From: GCA-2686295 sp964402995
Lineage (GTDB): Archaea; Nanobdellota; Nanobdellia; Woesearchaeales; GCA-2686295
Assembly: GCA_964402995.1 (NCBI GenBank)
Contig: CAYOEA010000005.1
Location: forward strand, 62,001-126,000
Reading direction: 5' to 3'
DNA length: 64,000 bases
The position numbers were made by a program, and so were the translations under genes. The notes beneath the pieces are model-generated. The model was not told the origin of the DNA, searched no databases, and was given only the letters and a program-made list of their open reading frames with translations. The number at the start of each line of letters is the position of its first letter. Within the stretch, counting starts at the first letter, position 1. Shown in pieces: positions 1-7,850 of the stretch.

Positions 1-396
1 GATAGAATTGATGGATCAATAATTGTTGATAAAGAAAAATATGGGTTAAAAAAATTACCTGATATAACAGAATTAAATCCAGATGAAATAAGAATATTAA
101 AAATGGCATTCGCAGGGAAAGATATGTCATTAGTAGAAGCAAAAACTTTAATCGAAAAAGGTTATTTGAATAAAGATTTTAGTTTGTCAGATGATTACAT
201 TTTCTCAAAATTAAGAAATCATGCAAGCTATGATGATATGGAATACATAAATTTATCATTTGATGAAAAATTAGAACCAGTATTAAGTGAAGAAACATTA
301 ACAAAAAAACTTTCAAAAGTTACGAATGTTGCAAGTATGAGTGAAGTATTTGTAGTGAAACATGAAGTAAAACCTGTTAAAAGTAAAAAAAAGTAA
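1..396 (+). CDS. Hypothetical protein, 5' end outside window
   Basis: The reading frame is open from the first base and stops at a TAA at 394-396, so the gene enters from the left and 131 residues are visible. An in-frame ATG lies at 103, but the open frame before it, with ordinary protein-like composition, argues that it is internal. The visible part is rich in Lys, Glu, Leu and Ser, has no membrane segment, and ends in a basic KSKKK tail. I do not recognise a family. The next gene has its own TATA element, so the two are probably separate transcripts. Confidence 0.75.
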   Translation, partial: DRIDGSIIVDKEKYGLKKLPDITELNPDEIRILKMAFAGKDMSLVEAKTLIEKGYLNKDFSLSDDYIFSKLRNHASYDDMEYINLSFDEKLEPVLSEETLTKKLSKVTNVASMSEVFVVKHEVKPVKSKKK

Positions 397-430
397 ATAA
401 CGAATCTTTTTCTATTAATTTTCTAAAAGA

Positions 431-440
431 TATTTAAATA
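431..440 (+). promoter_or_regulatory. TATA element, leaderless promoter
   Basis: TATTTAAATA lies about 26 bases before the ATG at 461, the usual archaeal distance from TATA centre to transcription start, so the mRNA should start at or next to the start codon. The same geometry recurs before many genes in the window and was used to choose several starts. Confidence 0.6.
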
Positions 441-460
441 TCACTTCATTATAAGTATTC

Positions 461-1921
461 ATGGGAGACGAAGCATTAAATTTATTGCACTTGGGCGTAA
501 TGTTACAAGAAGATTTGATTGCGCCACCAAGTCAGTTTGCATTAGCAACAATTGGTAATATGTCTGAAAGAGAATTTAGACCTTTACTTGAAGAGTTACT
601 TGTTTATTCTGCTGTAGGTTTAATTGATGTTGCTAATACTCCTATGCTCGAATATTATTCTAAAAAGTTAACCGGAATTAAAGACTTAAAAGAGATGTCT
701 AAAATTTTTTATGGTTCTCAAAAAATTATTGGTCGAAAAGCTGCAATGCCTATAAATAATAAAGGACAAACAACTTCATTATCTGTTAAAAATCAAGCGA
801 ATCTGAGAATAAATTCTAGAAGAAATAAATATTCAACAGATTCAACAACTATGCCCCATGATGTTTCAATTACTAGGATATATAATCCTGAAAAAATAAA
901 ATTCATGGGTGGAACTAAGTTTGCACAACATCAATTAGAACGAGGGAATCATTGGTCTGAAGGATCTGCGCAAGATGAAATGTATTTGATGAGTTTGAAT
1001 ATTGCTCAAAGAGCGCAATTTGAAATCTCGATGTCTGTAATTGATTATGCAAGGGCTGTTTCATTAATTGAATTAGATAGACTTGCTAAATTAAAGAATC
1101 CTGATTTAATTGCAGGAAGTCATTTAGAGCTTAGTGATAAAGTTGTTTTACCATTTGATTTCTCAGTTAAAAAAATTGAAAATCCTAATGATAAATTTCA
1201 AGCATTTAAATTTGCAATAGAAGCTTATTTTCAAAGATATGGATTTTCAGAAGATATAAAGTCTGTTTTAGAAGTTGAAAACTCTACTCTTTCTTTAAGT
1301 GATATTGATGAAATGTTACTTGGAAAAAAAGGGTTTGTAACAGAACAAACAGGAAAATCTCTCAGAGAAGGAAAAATATCAAAAGGTGCAATATTACAAA
1401 ATAAAAGTTTTAGTAGTCCTGCTTATAATTGGGCGATAGTACAAGCAATAGAAAAGCATTATTTTAGTATGGGTCGAGATTTTAAAGGATATTCTTTAGA
1501 GTTATCTGGTTCAGAGAAATTTCGAACATCGTCGATTGTTTTTGATACCACTAGTGCTAGTGATTTTAAAAAAGATATTAGTATGAGAATAATTATTCCA
1601 AAGTGGGCAGGTGGACTACCTCACATATTATATATGAATTATGCTCCAACAAGAGAAGATTACAAGAAAGTTGTAATGACAAAAGAAGCTGATGTTTTAG
1701 CAAATCCTTCATTTGCATTAAATATACCTTCTGATGTGTCAAAATATACTCGAGCATGGAGTACTGTTGATTGGAGAACTGGGAAAAAAGCATTGTGTGT
1801 GATGAGACAACCAAACGATAGAATATTGAAGCAAGCAAGTCATATTGCAAGACGAATTGGGCATGATTATAATATGAGACAAAATTATATTAAATCTTTT
1901 TCTCAAAGAACAAAAAAATAG
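461..1921 (+). CDS. Hypothetical protein, 486 aa
   Basis: The ATG at 461 sits about 26 bases after a TATA element, which supports this start and a leaderless mRNA. The protein is soluble-looking, with no signal peptide or membrane segment. It starts with an acidic/hydrophobic helical stretch, continues with a basic Asn/Arg/Lys-rich stretch around residues 85-135, and ends in a basic C-terminus with several Arg and Lys residues. I do not recognise a domain or active site. It stands alone between the partial gene on its left and the asparagine synthetase fusion, which has its own promoter. Confidence 0.75.
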   Translation: MGDEALNLLHLGVMLQEDLIAPPSQFALATIGNMSEREFRPLLEELLVYSAVGLIDVANTPMLEYYSKKLTGIKDLKEMSKIFYGSQKIIGRKAAMPINNKGQTTSLSVKNQANLRINSRRNKYSTDSTTMPHDVSITRIYNPEKIKFMGGTKFAQHQLERGNHWSEGSAQDEMYLMSLNIAQRAQFEISMSVIDYARAVSLIELDRLAKLKNPDLIAGSHLELSDKVVLPFDFSVKKIENPNDKFQAFKFAIEAYFQRYGFSEDIKSVLEVENSTLSLSDIDEMLLGKKGFVTEQTGKSLREGKISKGAILQNKSFSSPAYNWAIVQAIEKHYFSMGRDFKGYSLELSGSEKFRTSSIVFDTTSASDFKKDISMRIIIPKWAGGLPHILYMNYAPTREDYKKVVMTKEADVLANPSFALNIPSDVSKYTRAWSTVDWRTGKKALCVMRQPNDRILKQASHIARRIGHDYNMRQNYIKSFSQRTKK

Positions 1922-1957
1922 AATATTTTTAAACTAAGAATTTTTCTTAATACTATA

Positions 1958-4030
1958 ATGTGTGGAATAATAGGTATATATGCGAAAGAACATGTAAAAC
2001 AAATAGAGGCTGGACTAAAAGTAATACTGCCAAGAGGACAAGACGCACAAAAAATAATTAATAAAAAAAATTTCTCAATAGGACATTGTTTACATTCAAT
2101 AGTTGAAAGAGTAGAACAACCATTTCAAGATGAAGAAAAGTTTTTTACTTCAAACTGTGAAATTTATAATTGGGAAGAATTAAATAAAAAACATTCTTTG
2201 AATGCGCAAAATGATTCTGAAATGATATTTAAGTTTTTACAAGTAAAGATTGTCAGTAATGAAACACTTTCTGAATTAGATGGAGTTTATGCATTTGCTT
2301 ATGATGATGGAGAAAAAGTTTGGCTTGCTAGAGATATAATTGGAATAAAACCTTTATGGTATTCTCATTCAGATGGATTTTATTTTGCAAGTGAAAAAAA
2401 AGCACTTGAAAAAATTGGAGTAGTAAACATACAAGAATTAAATCCAAGAAAAATATTGTGTTATAATAAAGTAAAAGATAAATTAGAATTAACTGAGCGA
2501 AGTTTTTTTACCGCGAATAATGAAACTAAATCCTCTTTTGAGAAAATAAAAACAAGGACTAGTGAGTTAATAGATTCTGCAGTTAAAAAAAGAATACCAA
2601 ATAGGAAGTTTGGAGTTTTATTTTCAGGAGGAATTGATTCAACATATATTTCTTATTTATTAAAAAAATTTGGACAAAGTTTTATTTGTTATACTGCAGT
2701 ACTTGATGATCCTGCATTAAAAAAACCACAAGACTTAGAATATGCAGAGATGATTGCAAAAGAATTAGGTTTTGATTTAAAAGTTATAAAAATTCCGTTA
2801 GCAAGAGTTGAAGGTTATATTAAAAAAATAATTCCATTAATAGAAGATTATAATGTTATAAAAGTGGGTGTTGCACTTCCATTCTATGTTGCATGTGAAG
2901 AAGCGAAGAAAGATGGCTGTAAAGTTTTATTCTCTGGTCTTGGAAGTGAAGAAATATTTGCAGGATATGCAAGACATAAAGAATCAATTAATATTAATCG
3001 GGAGTGTGTATCAGGTTTAATAAAATTATACGAACGTGATTTGTATAGAGATGATGTAGTAACCATGCATAATCAAATTGAACTTAGACTTCCATTACTA
3101 GATAAAACATTGGTTGAATATGCTTTAACAATTCCTTCAAAATATAAATTATATGATGGAGTTGAGAAATATGTACTTCGACAGATCACACTTGATAACG
3201 GGATGCCAGAATTATTTGCAAATAGAAAAAAGAAAGCTGCACAATACGGTTCAAACTTTCATAAAGCGCTTGATAAACTTACAAAGAAAAATGGATTTAA
3301 ATTAAAATCAGAGTATTTACGTCAGTTTTATCCAGGTCATAATTATAAGTTGGGAGCACTTCTTAGTACTGGTAAAGATAGTGTTTATGCTCTTTATACA
3401 ATGCAAAAACAAAAGTATAATGTTGCATGCACAATAACTATAGATAGTTCAAATGAAGATTCATACATGTTTCATACACCTGCAATAGAACTTGCAGCAA
3501 TGCAATCAGAAGCAATGGGACTTCCACATCTTGTATGGAAAACTAACGGTGAGAAAGAGAAAGAACTAGATGACTTGCGCGATGCAATAGTTTATGCAAA
3601 AGAAAAATATCAAATTGAAGGAATAATTACAGGCGCACTCTTTTCAAATTATCAGCGAGAAAGAGTTGAGAAAATATGCGATGAACTTTCTTTGAAGATA
3701 TTCAACCCCTTATGGCACATTAATCAAGAGACTGAAATGAGAGAAGTTATCAGAGAAGGATTTGAATTTATAATGGTAAAAATTGCAGCCGAAGGATTAA
3801 ATAAATCTTGGTTGAATAAAATCATAACTCAAAAAGATATTGATAATTTATCTGCGCTTAATGATAAAGTTGGTTTGAATATTGCAGGAGAGGGTGGAGA
3901 GTTTGAAAGTTTAGTTTTAGATGGGCCAAATTTTACAAAAAAAATAGTTCTAGAAGACGTTTTTATTAATGAAGAAGATGAAATGACTGCAACATTAATC
4001 ATTAAGAAAGCAAAATTAGTAGAAAAGTAG
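1958..4030 (+). CDS. Fusion: class II glutamine amidotransferase / asparagine synthetase-like + Dph6-like diphthine-ammonia ligase
   Basis: Residues 1-165 form an Ntn-type glutaminase (MCGIIGIY, with Cys2 the expected nucleophile after Met removal). Residues about 210-445 form an asparagine synthetase ATP-pyrophosphatase domain with SGGIDST near 221 and GLGSEEIFAGY near 326. From about residue 463 a second N-type ATP-pyrophosphatase begins with STGKDS and ends with GGEFESLVLDGPNF near 646, the signature of archaeal/eukaryotic Dph6, which amidates diphthine on elongation factor 2. A TATA-like element lies about 26 bases before the ATG. Stand-alone AsnB and Dph6 are well known. That the two halves work together, the glutaminase feeding ammonia to Dph6, is inference. 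The frame is continuous with no stop, so the fusion is in the sequence itself. Confidence 0.88.
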   Translation: MCGIIGIYAKEHVKQIEAGLKVILPRGQDAQKIINKKNFSIGHCLHSIVERVEQPFQDEEKFFTSNCEIYNWEELNKKHSLNAQNDSEMIFKFLQVKIVSNETLSELDGVYAFAYDDGEKVWLARDIIGIKPLWYSHSDGFYFASEKKALEKIGVVNIQELNPRKILCYNKVKDKLELTERSFFTANNETKSSFEKIKTRTSELIDSAVKKRIPNRKFGVLFSGGIDSTYISYLLKKFGQSFICYTAVLDDPALKKPQDLEYAEMIAKELGFDLKVIKIPLARVEGYIKKIIPLIEDYNVIKVGVALPFYVACEEAKKDGCKVLFSGLGSEEIFAGYARHKESININRECVSGLIKLYERDLYRDDVVTMHNQIELRLPLLDKTLVEYALTIPSKYKLYDGVEKYVLRQITLDNGMPELFANRKKKAAQYGSNFHKALDKLTKKNGFKLKSEYLRQFYPGHNYKLGALLSTGKDSVYALYTMQKQKYNVACTITIDSSNEDSYMFHTPAIELAAMQSEAMGLPHLVWKTNGEKEKELDDLRDAIVYAKEKYQIEGIITGALFSNYQRERVEKICDELSLKIFNPLWHINQETEMREVIREGFEFIMVKIAAEGLNKSWLNKIITQKDIDNLSALNDKVGLNIAGEGGEFESLVLDGPNFTKKIVLEDVFINEEDEMTATLIIKKAKLVEK

Positions 4031-4050
4031 TTTTTATTTTTAGTTCTTAA

Positions 4051-4458
4051 TTAATTCCAAAGTTTTGCTTTTTTTAAAGCCCATTTAACACTTGATAAAA
4101 TATCTAGTTTTTTAATTTCTTCAATTGAGAAAAAATTTACTTCAGAAACATCTTCACTAGCTGAAAGTTCGTTTGGATTTTTAGGGTGACCAAGATGAAA
4201 GAATACTAATGCATGATAATCATGTTCTATTGCGATGATTTCTTTGAATCCAATAAACCTATCAATTATGATGTTTAAATTGGTTTCTTCTTTAATTTCT
4301 CTAATTGCTGCCTGTTCTAATGATTCTCCCCAATCAACACCACCGCCAGGGATAATCCATTTTCCAAAAGCATTTTTTTTATTTCTACGACCAAGAAGGA
4401 TTTTATTCTCATGAATAACAATTGTTGCACTTCCAACTCGAGGTCTTTTTTCGTCCAT
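4051..4458 (-). CDS. NUDIX hydrolase
   Basis: This 135-residue protein carries the Nudix box GX5EX7REUXEE, read as GGVDWGESLEQAAIREIKEE from about residue 40. The last glycine of the consensus is replaced by Asn (EETNL). Such enzymes cleave nucleoside diphosphates linked to another group, and the box supplies the Mg-binding glutamates. The substrate cannot be told from sequence; the overall layout resembles the small MutT-like/GDP-mannose group. It converges with the AsnB-Dph6 fusion, 20 bases away. Confidence 0.9.
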   Translation of the reverse strand: MDEKRPRVGSATIVIHENKILLGRRNKKNAFGKWIIPGGGVDWGESLEQAAIREIKEETNLNIIIDRFIGFKEIIAIEHDYHALVFFHLGHPKNPNELSASEDVSEVNFFSIEEIKKLDILSSVKWALKKAKLWN

Positions 4459-4541
4459 AATATTATTTGTTAAGCTTTAATGTTTAAAAATTTGTTCTTT
4501 AGAAAAGTTTTATATACAAACAATACATATCTTAAGTTAAT

Positions 4542-5108
4542 ATGGGTTTATTTCAATTATTAGCAGGACTTAGTGAATCAGTAGTTACTAATGAATTATT
4601 ATTACTTTTAGTTTCGTCAGTTATAATTTTATTAATTGGATTTGTAATTGGAAGAATACTTGGAAAAGCTTTACTTCGTTTATTAAAGAAAATTGATTTT
4701 GATAAAACTATAAAGAAAGCAACTGGATATGATTATTCTATTACTAATTTATCTTCAAAAATAGTGACTTATTTTATTTACTTTGTAACAATTTTAATTT
4801 TTCTAGAAAATTTAGGAATAACCCCGTTTGTTTTGAATGTCATACTAGTGGTGGTATTGATCGTTTTAGCAATTTCTTTAATACTTGCAATTAAAGACTT
4901 CATTCCAAATTTTGTTTCAGGATATAGTATTCGAAGAAAAAATCTTTTTTCAATAGGGGATAAGATTAAAGTTGGCGATGTGGAAGGTGTAATTGTTAAG
5001 ATTAATTTATTAGATACACACTTAGAAACTCCAAAAAAAGATTTAATGGTAATTCCTAATTCGTATTTTGTAAAAAATATGGTTTTAAAGAAAAATACTA
5101 AGAAATAA
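4542..5108 (+). CDS. Small MscS-type mechanosensitive channel-like protein
   Basis: The 188-residue protein has about three hydrophobic segments (roughly residues 18-45, 70-88 and 92-115). They are followed by the MscS beta-domain pattern: DFIPNFVSGYSI, then FSIGDKIKVGDVEGVIVKI, and PNSYF near the end. Family members let ions out under membrane tension. It is shorter than E. coli MscS (286 aa) because the C-terminal vestibule domain is missing. A TATA element (TTTATATA, 4509-4516) precedes the ATG by under 30 bases, suggesting a leaderless mRNA. Confidence 0.85.
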   Translation: MGLFQLLAGLSESVVTNELLLLLVSSVIILLIGFVIGRILGKALLRLLKKIDFDKTIKKATGYDYSITNLSSKIVTYFIYFVTILIFLENLGITPFVLNVILVVVLIVLAISLILAIKDFIPNFVSGYSIRRKNLFSIGDKIKVGDVEGVIVKINLLDTHLETPKKDLMVIPNSYFVKNMVLKKNTKK

Positions 5109-5160
5109 ACTTGTAATTCTATTTTTTATTGTTAAGATAATAATAAATCATTAATTATTT

Positions 5161-5400
5161 TTATGTGAGTTTTTCAAGCATGCTAGTAACACCCCATAAT
5201 TGAGTTCTAATAAATGTAGGTAAATTAATTTCTTCACAAATATCGTCAAGTTCACTTAATGATTTGTTAACTTTTAATGATAAATCTTCTTTAGATTTAA
5301 GTTCTAGAATCATATGTCCTAATTTGTTTCTAACATTTTTAGGAACTGTCGAATCCTCTTGTATTTCTTCTAATGTTTCAATAACTTCAGTAACGTCCAT
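5161..5400 (-). CDS. UPF0147 family protein
   Basis: This small all-helical protein of 79 residues has the conserved pattern of the archaeal UPF0147 family: an N-terminal helix, then QEDSTVPKNVRNKL, and an end like TFIRTQLWGVTSMLE. The function is unknown. I start at the ATG at 5400 rather than the GTG at 5409. It is the last gene of the eL43-rpoP-pcc1-pfdB operon, ten bases after the prefoldin stop, with an AGTGAGTG-like ribosome-binding site. Confidence 0.85.
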   Translation of the reverse strand: MDVTEVIETLEEIQEDSTVPKNVRNKLGHMILELKSKEDLSLKVNKSLSELDDICEEINLPTFIRTQLWGVTSMLEKLT

Positions 5401-5409
5401 TTTATTCAC

Positions 5410-5739
5410 TCACTTCTTCTCTTTAACAAGTTCCATTAGTTCTTTTTGGATTGAATCAGCTTCTGTTCTCATGCCTTCTTCTTGCTTTTCAATAGATTTT
5501 AGTTTTATGTTTGCTAATTCTTTTTTAGATCCTAATTCTTCTGTTAGTTTATCTTTATTAACAGAAACCATTATGTTTCCAATAATTTTGTATGCTTCTC
5601 CTGATTGAGGAAGTTCTTTTAGCGCAGTTTCTACTTCTATAATTTGACTTTGTAGATTTTGTTTTTGCGATAAAAATCTTTGTAAGTTTTGTTCAATAGT
5701 TTGTAATTCAGAAATTTTATTTTCAGTTATTTTGTCCAT
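5410..5739 (-). CDS. pfdB: Prefoldin subunit beta
   Basis: The 109 residues form two long coiled-coil helices flanking a beta-hairpin (GEAYKIIGNIMVSVNKDKL, about residues 50-68), the plan of prefoldin beta. Prefoldin is a hexameric chaperone (two alpha, four beta) that passes unfolded chains to the thermosome in the cytosol. The start overlaps the end of the Pcc1 gene by 17 bases, so translation is probably coupled. The order eL43-rpoP-pcc1-pfdB is conserved in many archaea. Confidence 0.9.
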   Translation of the reverse strand: MDKITENKISELQTIEQNLQRFLSQKQNLQSQIIEVETALKELPQSGEAYKIIGNIMVSVNKDKLTEELGSKKELANIKLKSIEKQEEGMRTEADSIQKELMELVKEKK

Positions 5740-5959
5740 TTTTTACCTTTTCGTAGATAGTGAGACTTTTTGCAATAGAATTAAGAATTGCTCTTAATGC
5801 AGTTGCATCTTTTGCTTCAATTAGAAATTCCACGCCTGTTTGGGTTTTATTTATTGTGTATGATGCTCTTTCATTTTGAAATTCTTTGTCTTCAGACATA
5901 AACAATTTCTCAATTTTATTAGCGTCTTCTTCAATTAGAATCTTTGCAGAGCAATTCAT
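5723..5959 (-). CDS. pcc1: KEOPS complex subunit Pcc1
   Basis: This 78-residue protein has the Pcc1 fold pattern: an N-terminal beta strand with acidic residues, then VEFLIEAKDATALRAILNSI at about residues 44-63, matching the Pcc1 core IeAeDltaLRaalNs. Pcc1 is the dimerising subunit of KEOPS, which makes t6A37 in ANN-decoding tRNAs. The ATG overlaps the RpoP stop as ATGA, so the two are translationally coupled. Position between rpoP and pfdB agrees with the call. Confidence 0.85.
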   Translation of the reverse strand: MNCSAKILIEEDANKIEKLFMSEDKEFQNERASYTINKTQTGVEFLIEAKDATALRAILNSIAKSLTIYEKVKNGQNN

Positions 5960-6093
5960 CTTGCTTTAACTTGAGTGACGATGTTTCGTTCTTTAAAGAT
6001 AATTTTTGATCCACAATATAAGCATCTTACTCTTTTTCTAACTTGTGAGTCTGCGATAGTTTTGTTGCATGAGAAGCATTTGTACGAACTCAT
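5956..6093 (-). CDS. rpoP: DNA-directed RNA polymerase subunit P
   Basis: A 45-residue gene, short enough to be missed easily. It reads MSSYKCFSCNKTIA, then VRCLYCGSKIIFKER, and ends TQVKAR. The two CxxC pairs are the zinc ribbon of archaeal RpoP (Rpb12/Rpc10), which bridges the D and L assembly platform to the large subunits. Its ATG overlaps the eL43 stop as ATGA, and its TGA overlaps the Pcc1 ATG in the same way, so three genes are tightly coupled. Confidence 0.92.
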   Translation of the reverse strand: MSSYKCFSCNKTIADSQVRKRVRCLYCGSKIIFKERNIVTQVKAR

Positions 6094-6341
6094 TGTTCTT
6101 CGACCTCTACTTTGATGGTTTGTGGTTTGCCAACTGTATATGCTTTAGCAGTGAATTTATTTTCACATTTGCTGCAGCTCCAGATTCCTACTGCAATTCT
6201 TTTGACTTGATCGTAATGACAGTAAGGACATTTGTGCTTTTTTCTCTGTTCTGTTTCGATAGCTCCGAATCGCTCTTTAAGTTTCTTACCATATCTGGCT
6301 CCGAATCTTTTAGTAGAGCTGTAAGTTGTTTTTTTTGCCAT
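6090..6341 (-). CDS. rpl37ae: Ribosomal protein eL43 (L37Ae)
   Basis: The 83 residues match archaeal L37Ae: basic N-terminus with TKRFGARYGKKLKER, then a CPYC...CSKC zinc ribbon (about residues 38-59) ending in FTAKAYTVGKP. It binds 23S rRNA in the large subunit. All four zinc ligands are kept, unlike eS31 in this window. A TTTATAAA element at about 6382-6389 on the minus strand precedes it, with a leader of about 20 bases. It is the first gene of its operon. Confidence 0.93.
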   Translation of the reverse strand: MAKKTTYSSTKRFGARYGKKLKERFGAIETEQRKKHKCPYCHYDQVKRIAVGIWSCSKCENKFTAKAYTVGKPQTIKVEVEEQ

Positions 6342-6435
6342 ATTATAAATCCTCTAGCTTTGTACTCCACGAAATTGGAATCTATTTATAAAGTTTGTCC
6401 CGTAAAAAATATTCCGTAGTCTCTTAAAGTTGTTA

Positions 6436-6545
6436 AAATGGGGCTGTCAAATGTCGAACAACCCTTATTAGCGTTGATGGGAATGTTTTTCTCCCTTTGG
6501 TCAAGATGCTTTGCATCAAATCTCGTTTTATATTTGAATAATAAA
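6436..6545. other. Structured intergenic segment beside tRNA-Pro, unresolved
   Basis: This stretch repeats the 3' end of the neighbouring tRNA gene (AATGGGGCTG and a nearby TCGAAC). It then has 32 bases at 6454-6485 that match the tRNA-Thr intron near the window's right end at 27 of 32 positions, and a perfect hairpin GATGC-TTT-GCATC near 6506-6518. It cannot fold as a complete tRNA: the T-arm stem does not pair. It could be a decayed tRNA, a guide RNA or a recombination scar. I see no gene I can name. Confidence 0.35.
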
Positions 6546-6552
6546 TTTAAAA

Positions 6553-6627
6553 TGGGGCTGCCCAGATTCGAACTGGGGTCCATAGGTCCCAAACCTACGA
6601 TGATAGGCCAAGCTACACCACAGCCCC
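6553..6627 (-). tRNA. tRNA-Pro (anticodon TGG)
   Basis: Read on the minus strand, the acceptor GGGGCTG pairs with CAGCCCC. The anticodon arm is CGTAGG-loop-CCTATG with loop TTTGGGA, giving anticodon TGG. The T arm is CCCAG-TTCGAAT-CTGGG. The discriminator is A at 6553 and CCA is not encoded. There is no intron. The length is 75 bases. Confidence 0.93.
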
Positions 6628-6704
6628 GCTGTGATAATTAGCAGAAAACTAGGTTTATCTTAAAAAGCTTTCTGTTTGACTTATTTTTTTAGATTTATTA
6701 TTAG

Positions 6705-6972
6705 TTATTCTTGTTTAAGATATTTTTCTGATTTTTCAAACCATTTAACAATTTCTAAATCGAAATCAGTATTGTATCTGTGTGCAATTTGCATTATAAG
6801 AATTAACAAATCTGTTAATTGATGATCAACAATTTCTTTTTTATTTTCATTAGCTGATAGGATTTCTAATTCTTCTTTAAACATTTTAATTAATTCTGAG
6901 AATTTTGTCGTATCAAAACCTGCTTGTTTATCAAATTTTTTTTATTTCGTTTTTTAGAATGTTTAGTTTCAT
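6705..6972 (-). pseudogene. Small MazG-like protein gene with a frameshift in a T8 run
   Basis: From the ATG at 6972 (minus) the frame reads MKLNILKNEIKK and then hits a TGA. Dropping one base in the run of eight T at 6937-6944 opens a frame to the TAA at 6705, giving about 88 residues that end in IAHRYNTDFDLEIVKWFEK. The layout (helix with EEL near the middle, then HQLTDLLILIMQIA) resembles the all-alpha MazG/NTP pyrophosphohydrolase fold, but weakly. The shift may be a homopolymer sequencing error, a true decay event or, less likely, programmed slippage. Confidence 0.55.
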
Positions 6973-7196
6973 TTTAATAAATTATTTTTTTTAGATTTTA
7001 AATTATTTTTTATTTTTTTCCTTTTTATTTTTTTTGTTTGTATTTTTTTGTATTTTCTTATTTCTTTTGTTAAAAGGTATAAAGAGATATTTATATGGAT
7101 AAAAATGGTAACATTTATATATTAAATTATTCAAAAAGAACTTAAAAGAAAGTATTAGCTTTATACTATGGCTAAAATTTCTGAGGTGAATACAAA
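6973..7196. other. AT-rich intergenic region with promoter of the repeat protein
   Basis: The region is almost pure A and T, with long T runs near 6980-7060. A TTTATAT-type element around 7088-7095 and another at about 7113-7120 could drive the gene at 7197. GAGGTG at 7182-7187 is its ribosome-binding site. An ATG at 7168 is in a different frame and has no long frame of its own. The minus-strand frame across this region is a low-complexity Phe/Lys/Asn artefact. Confidence 0.5.
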
Positions 7197-7694
7197 ATGG
7201 TCGCAAAAAAACCTGTTAAAAAAGTAGCAAAAAAATCAATTAAAAAAATGGTTGTAAAAAAAGCTGCTCCAAAAAAATTAATTAAAAAAGCTCCAGTTAA
7301 AAAATTAGTTAAGAAAGCTGTTGTGAAAAAAGCTCCTGCTAAAAGAAAGGTTGCTAAAAAAGTAGTTAAGAAAAAAGCACCTGCTAAAAAGAAAGCTGTT
7401 GTGAAAAAAGCTCCTGCTAAAAAGAAGGTTGCTAAAAAAGTAGTTAAGAAGAAAGCTCCTGCTAAAAGGAAGGTTGCTAAAAAAGTAGCTAAGAAGAAAG
7501 CTCCTGCTAAAAAGAAGGTTGCTAAAAAAGTAGTTAAGAAGAAAGCTCCTGCTAAAAGGAAGGTTGCTAAAAAAGTAGCTAAGAAGAAAGCGCCAGCTAA
7601 GAAGAAAGCTCCTGCTAAAAAGAAAGTTGTTAAAAAAGTAGCTAAGAAAAAAGCACCAACTAAGAAAAAAGCACCTGCTAAGAAGCGAAAATAA
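7197..7694 (+). CDS. Lys/Ala/Pro-rich repeat protein, histone H1 tail-like
   Basis: The 165 residues are almost only Lys, Ala, Val, Pro and a few Arg, built from a 15-residue unit of the form KKVAKKVVKKKAPAK. Two exact 90-base copies (7411-7500 and 7501-7590) sit inside. Such tails resemble the C-terminal domain of eukaryotic H1 and bacterial Hc1/AlgP-like proteins, which bind DNA non-specifically and compact it. GAGGTG nine bases before the ATG supports the start. A nucleoid role is inferred from composition only; RNA binding is also possible. There is no globular domain. Confidence 0.8.
   Translation: MVAKKPVKKVAKKSIKKMVVKKAAPKKLIKKAPVKKLVKKAVVKKAPAKRKVAKKVVKKKAPAKKKAVVKKAPAKKKVAKKVVKKKAPAKRKVAKKVAKKKAPAKKKVAKKVVKKKAPAKRKVAKKVAKKKAPAKKKAPAKKKVVKKVAKKKAPTKKKAPAKKRK
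7411..7590 (+). repeat. Two exact 90-bp tandem copies within the repeat protein gene
   Basis: Bases 7411-7500 and 7501-7590 are identical over 90 bases, each coding two 15-residue units. Flanking units are diverged at silent and Lys/Arg positions, so this doubling is recent compared with the rest of the array. Confidence 0.9.
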
Positions 7695-7850
7695 TTTTAT
7701 AGTATTTTTTTATACTTTTTTTTTATTTCTATTTTTTAATTATGATTTCTAGTTTTACTTATTAAGAATAAATTATTTTGTTATATCTAAAATTTAAATT
7801 AAGAATATTATTTTTTTAAAATTAAATTGTTGTGAGTTTTAAGAATTAAA

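Noticed and set aside
6436..6470. Second tRNA next to tRNA-Pro
   Set aside because: Although the acceptor-like GGGGCTG and a TCGAAC occur, the T stem does not pair and no anticodon arm can be found.
6386..6641. Short frames on both strands around tRNA-Pro
   Set aside because: They run through the tRNA gene. One protein-level similarity (QPLLALMG versus QPLSALTG at 63.9 kb) comes from the shared 32-base sequence, reported at DNA level instead.
7003..7206. Minus-strand frame of 67 codons
   Set aside because: A Phe/Asn/Lys/Ile low-complexity product of AT-rich promoter DNA.
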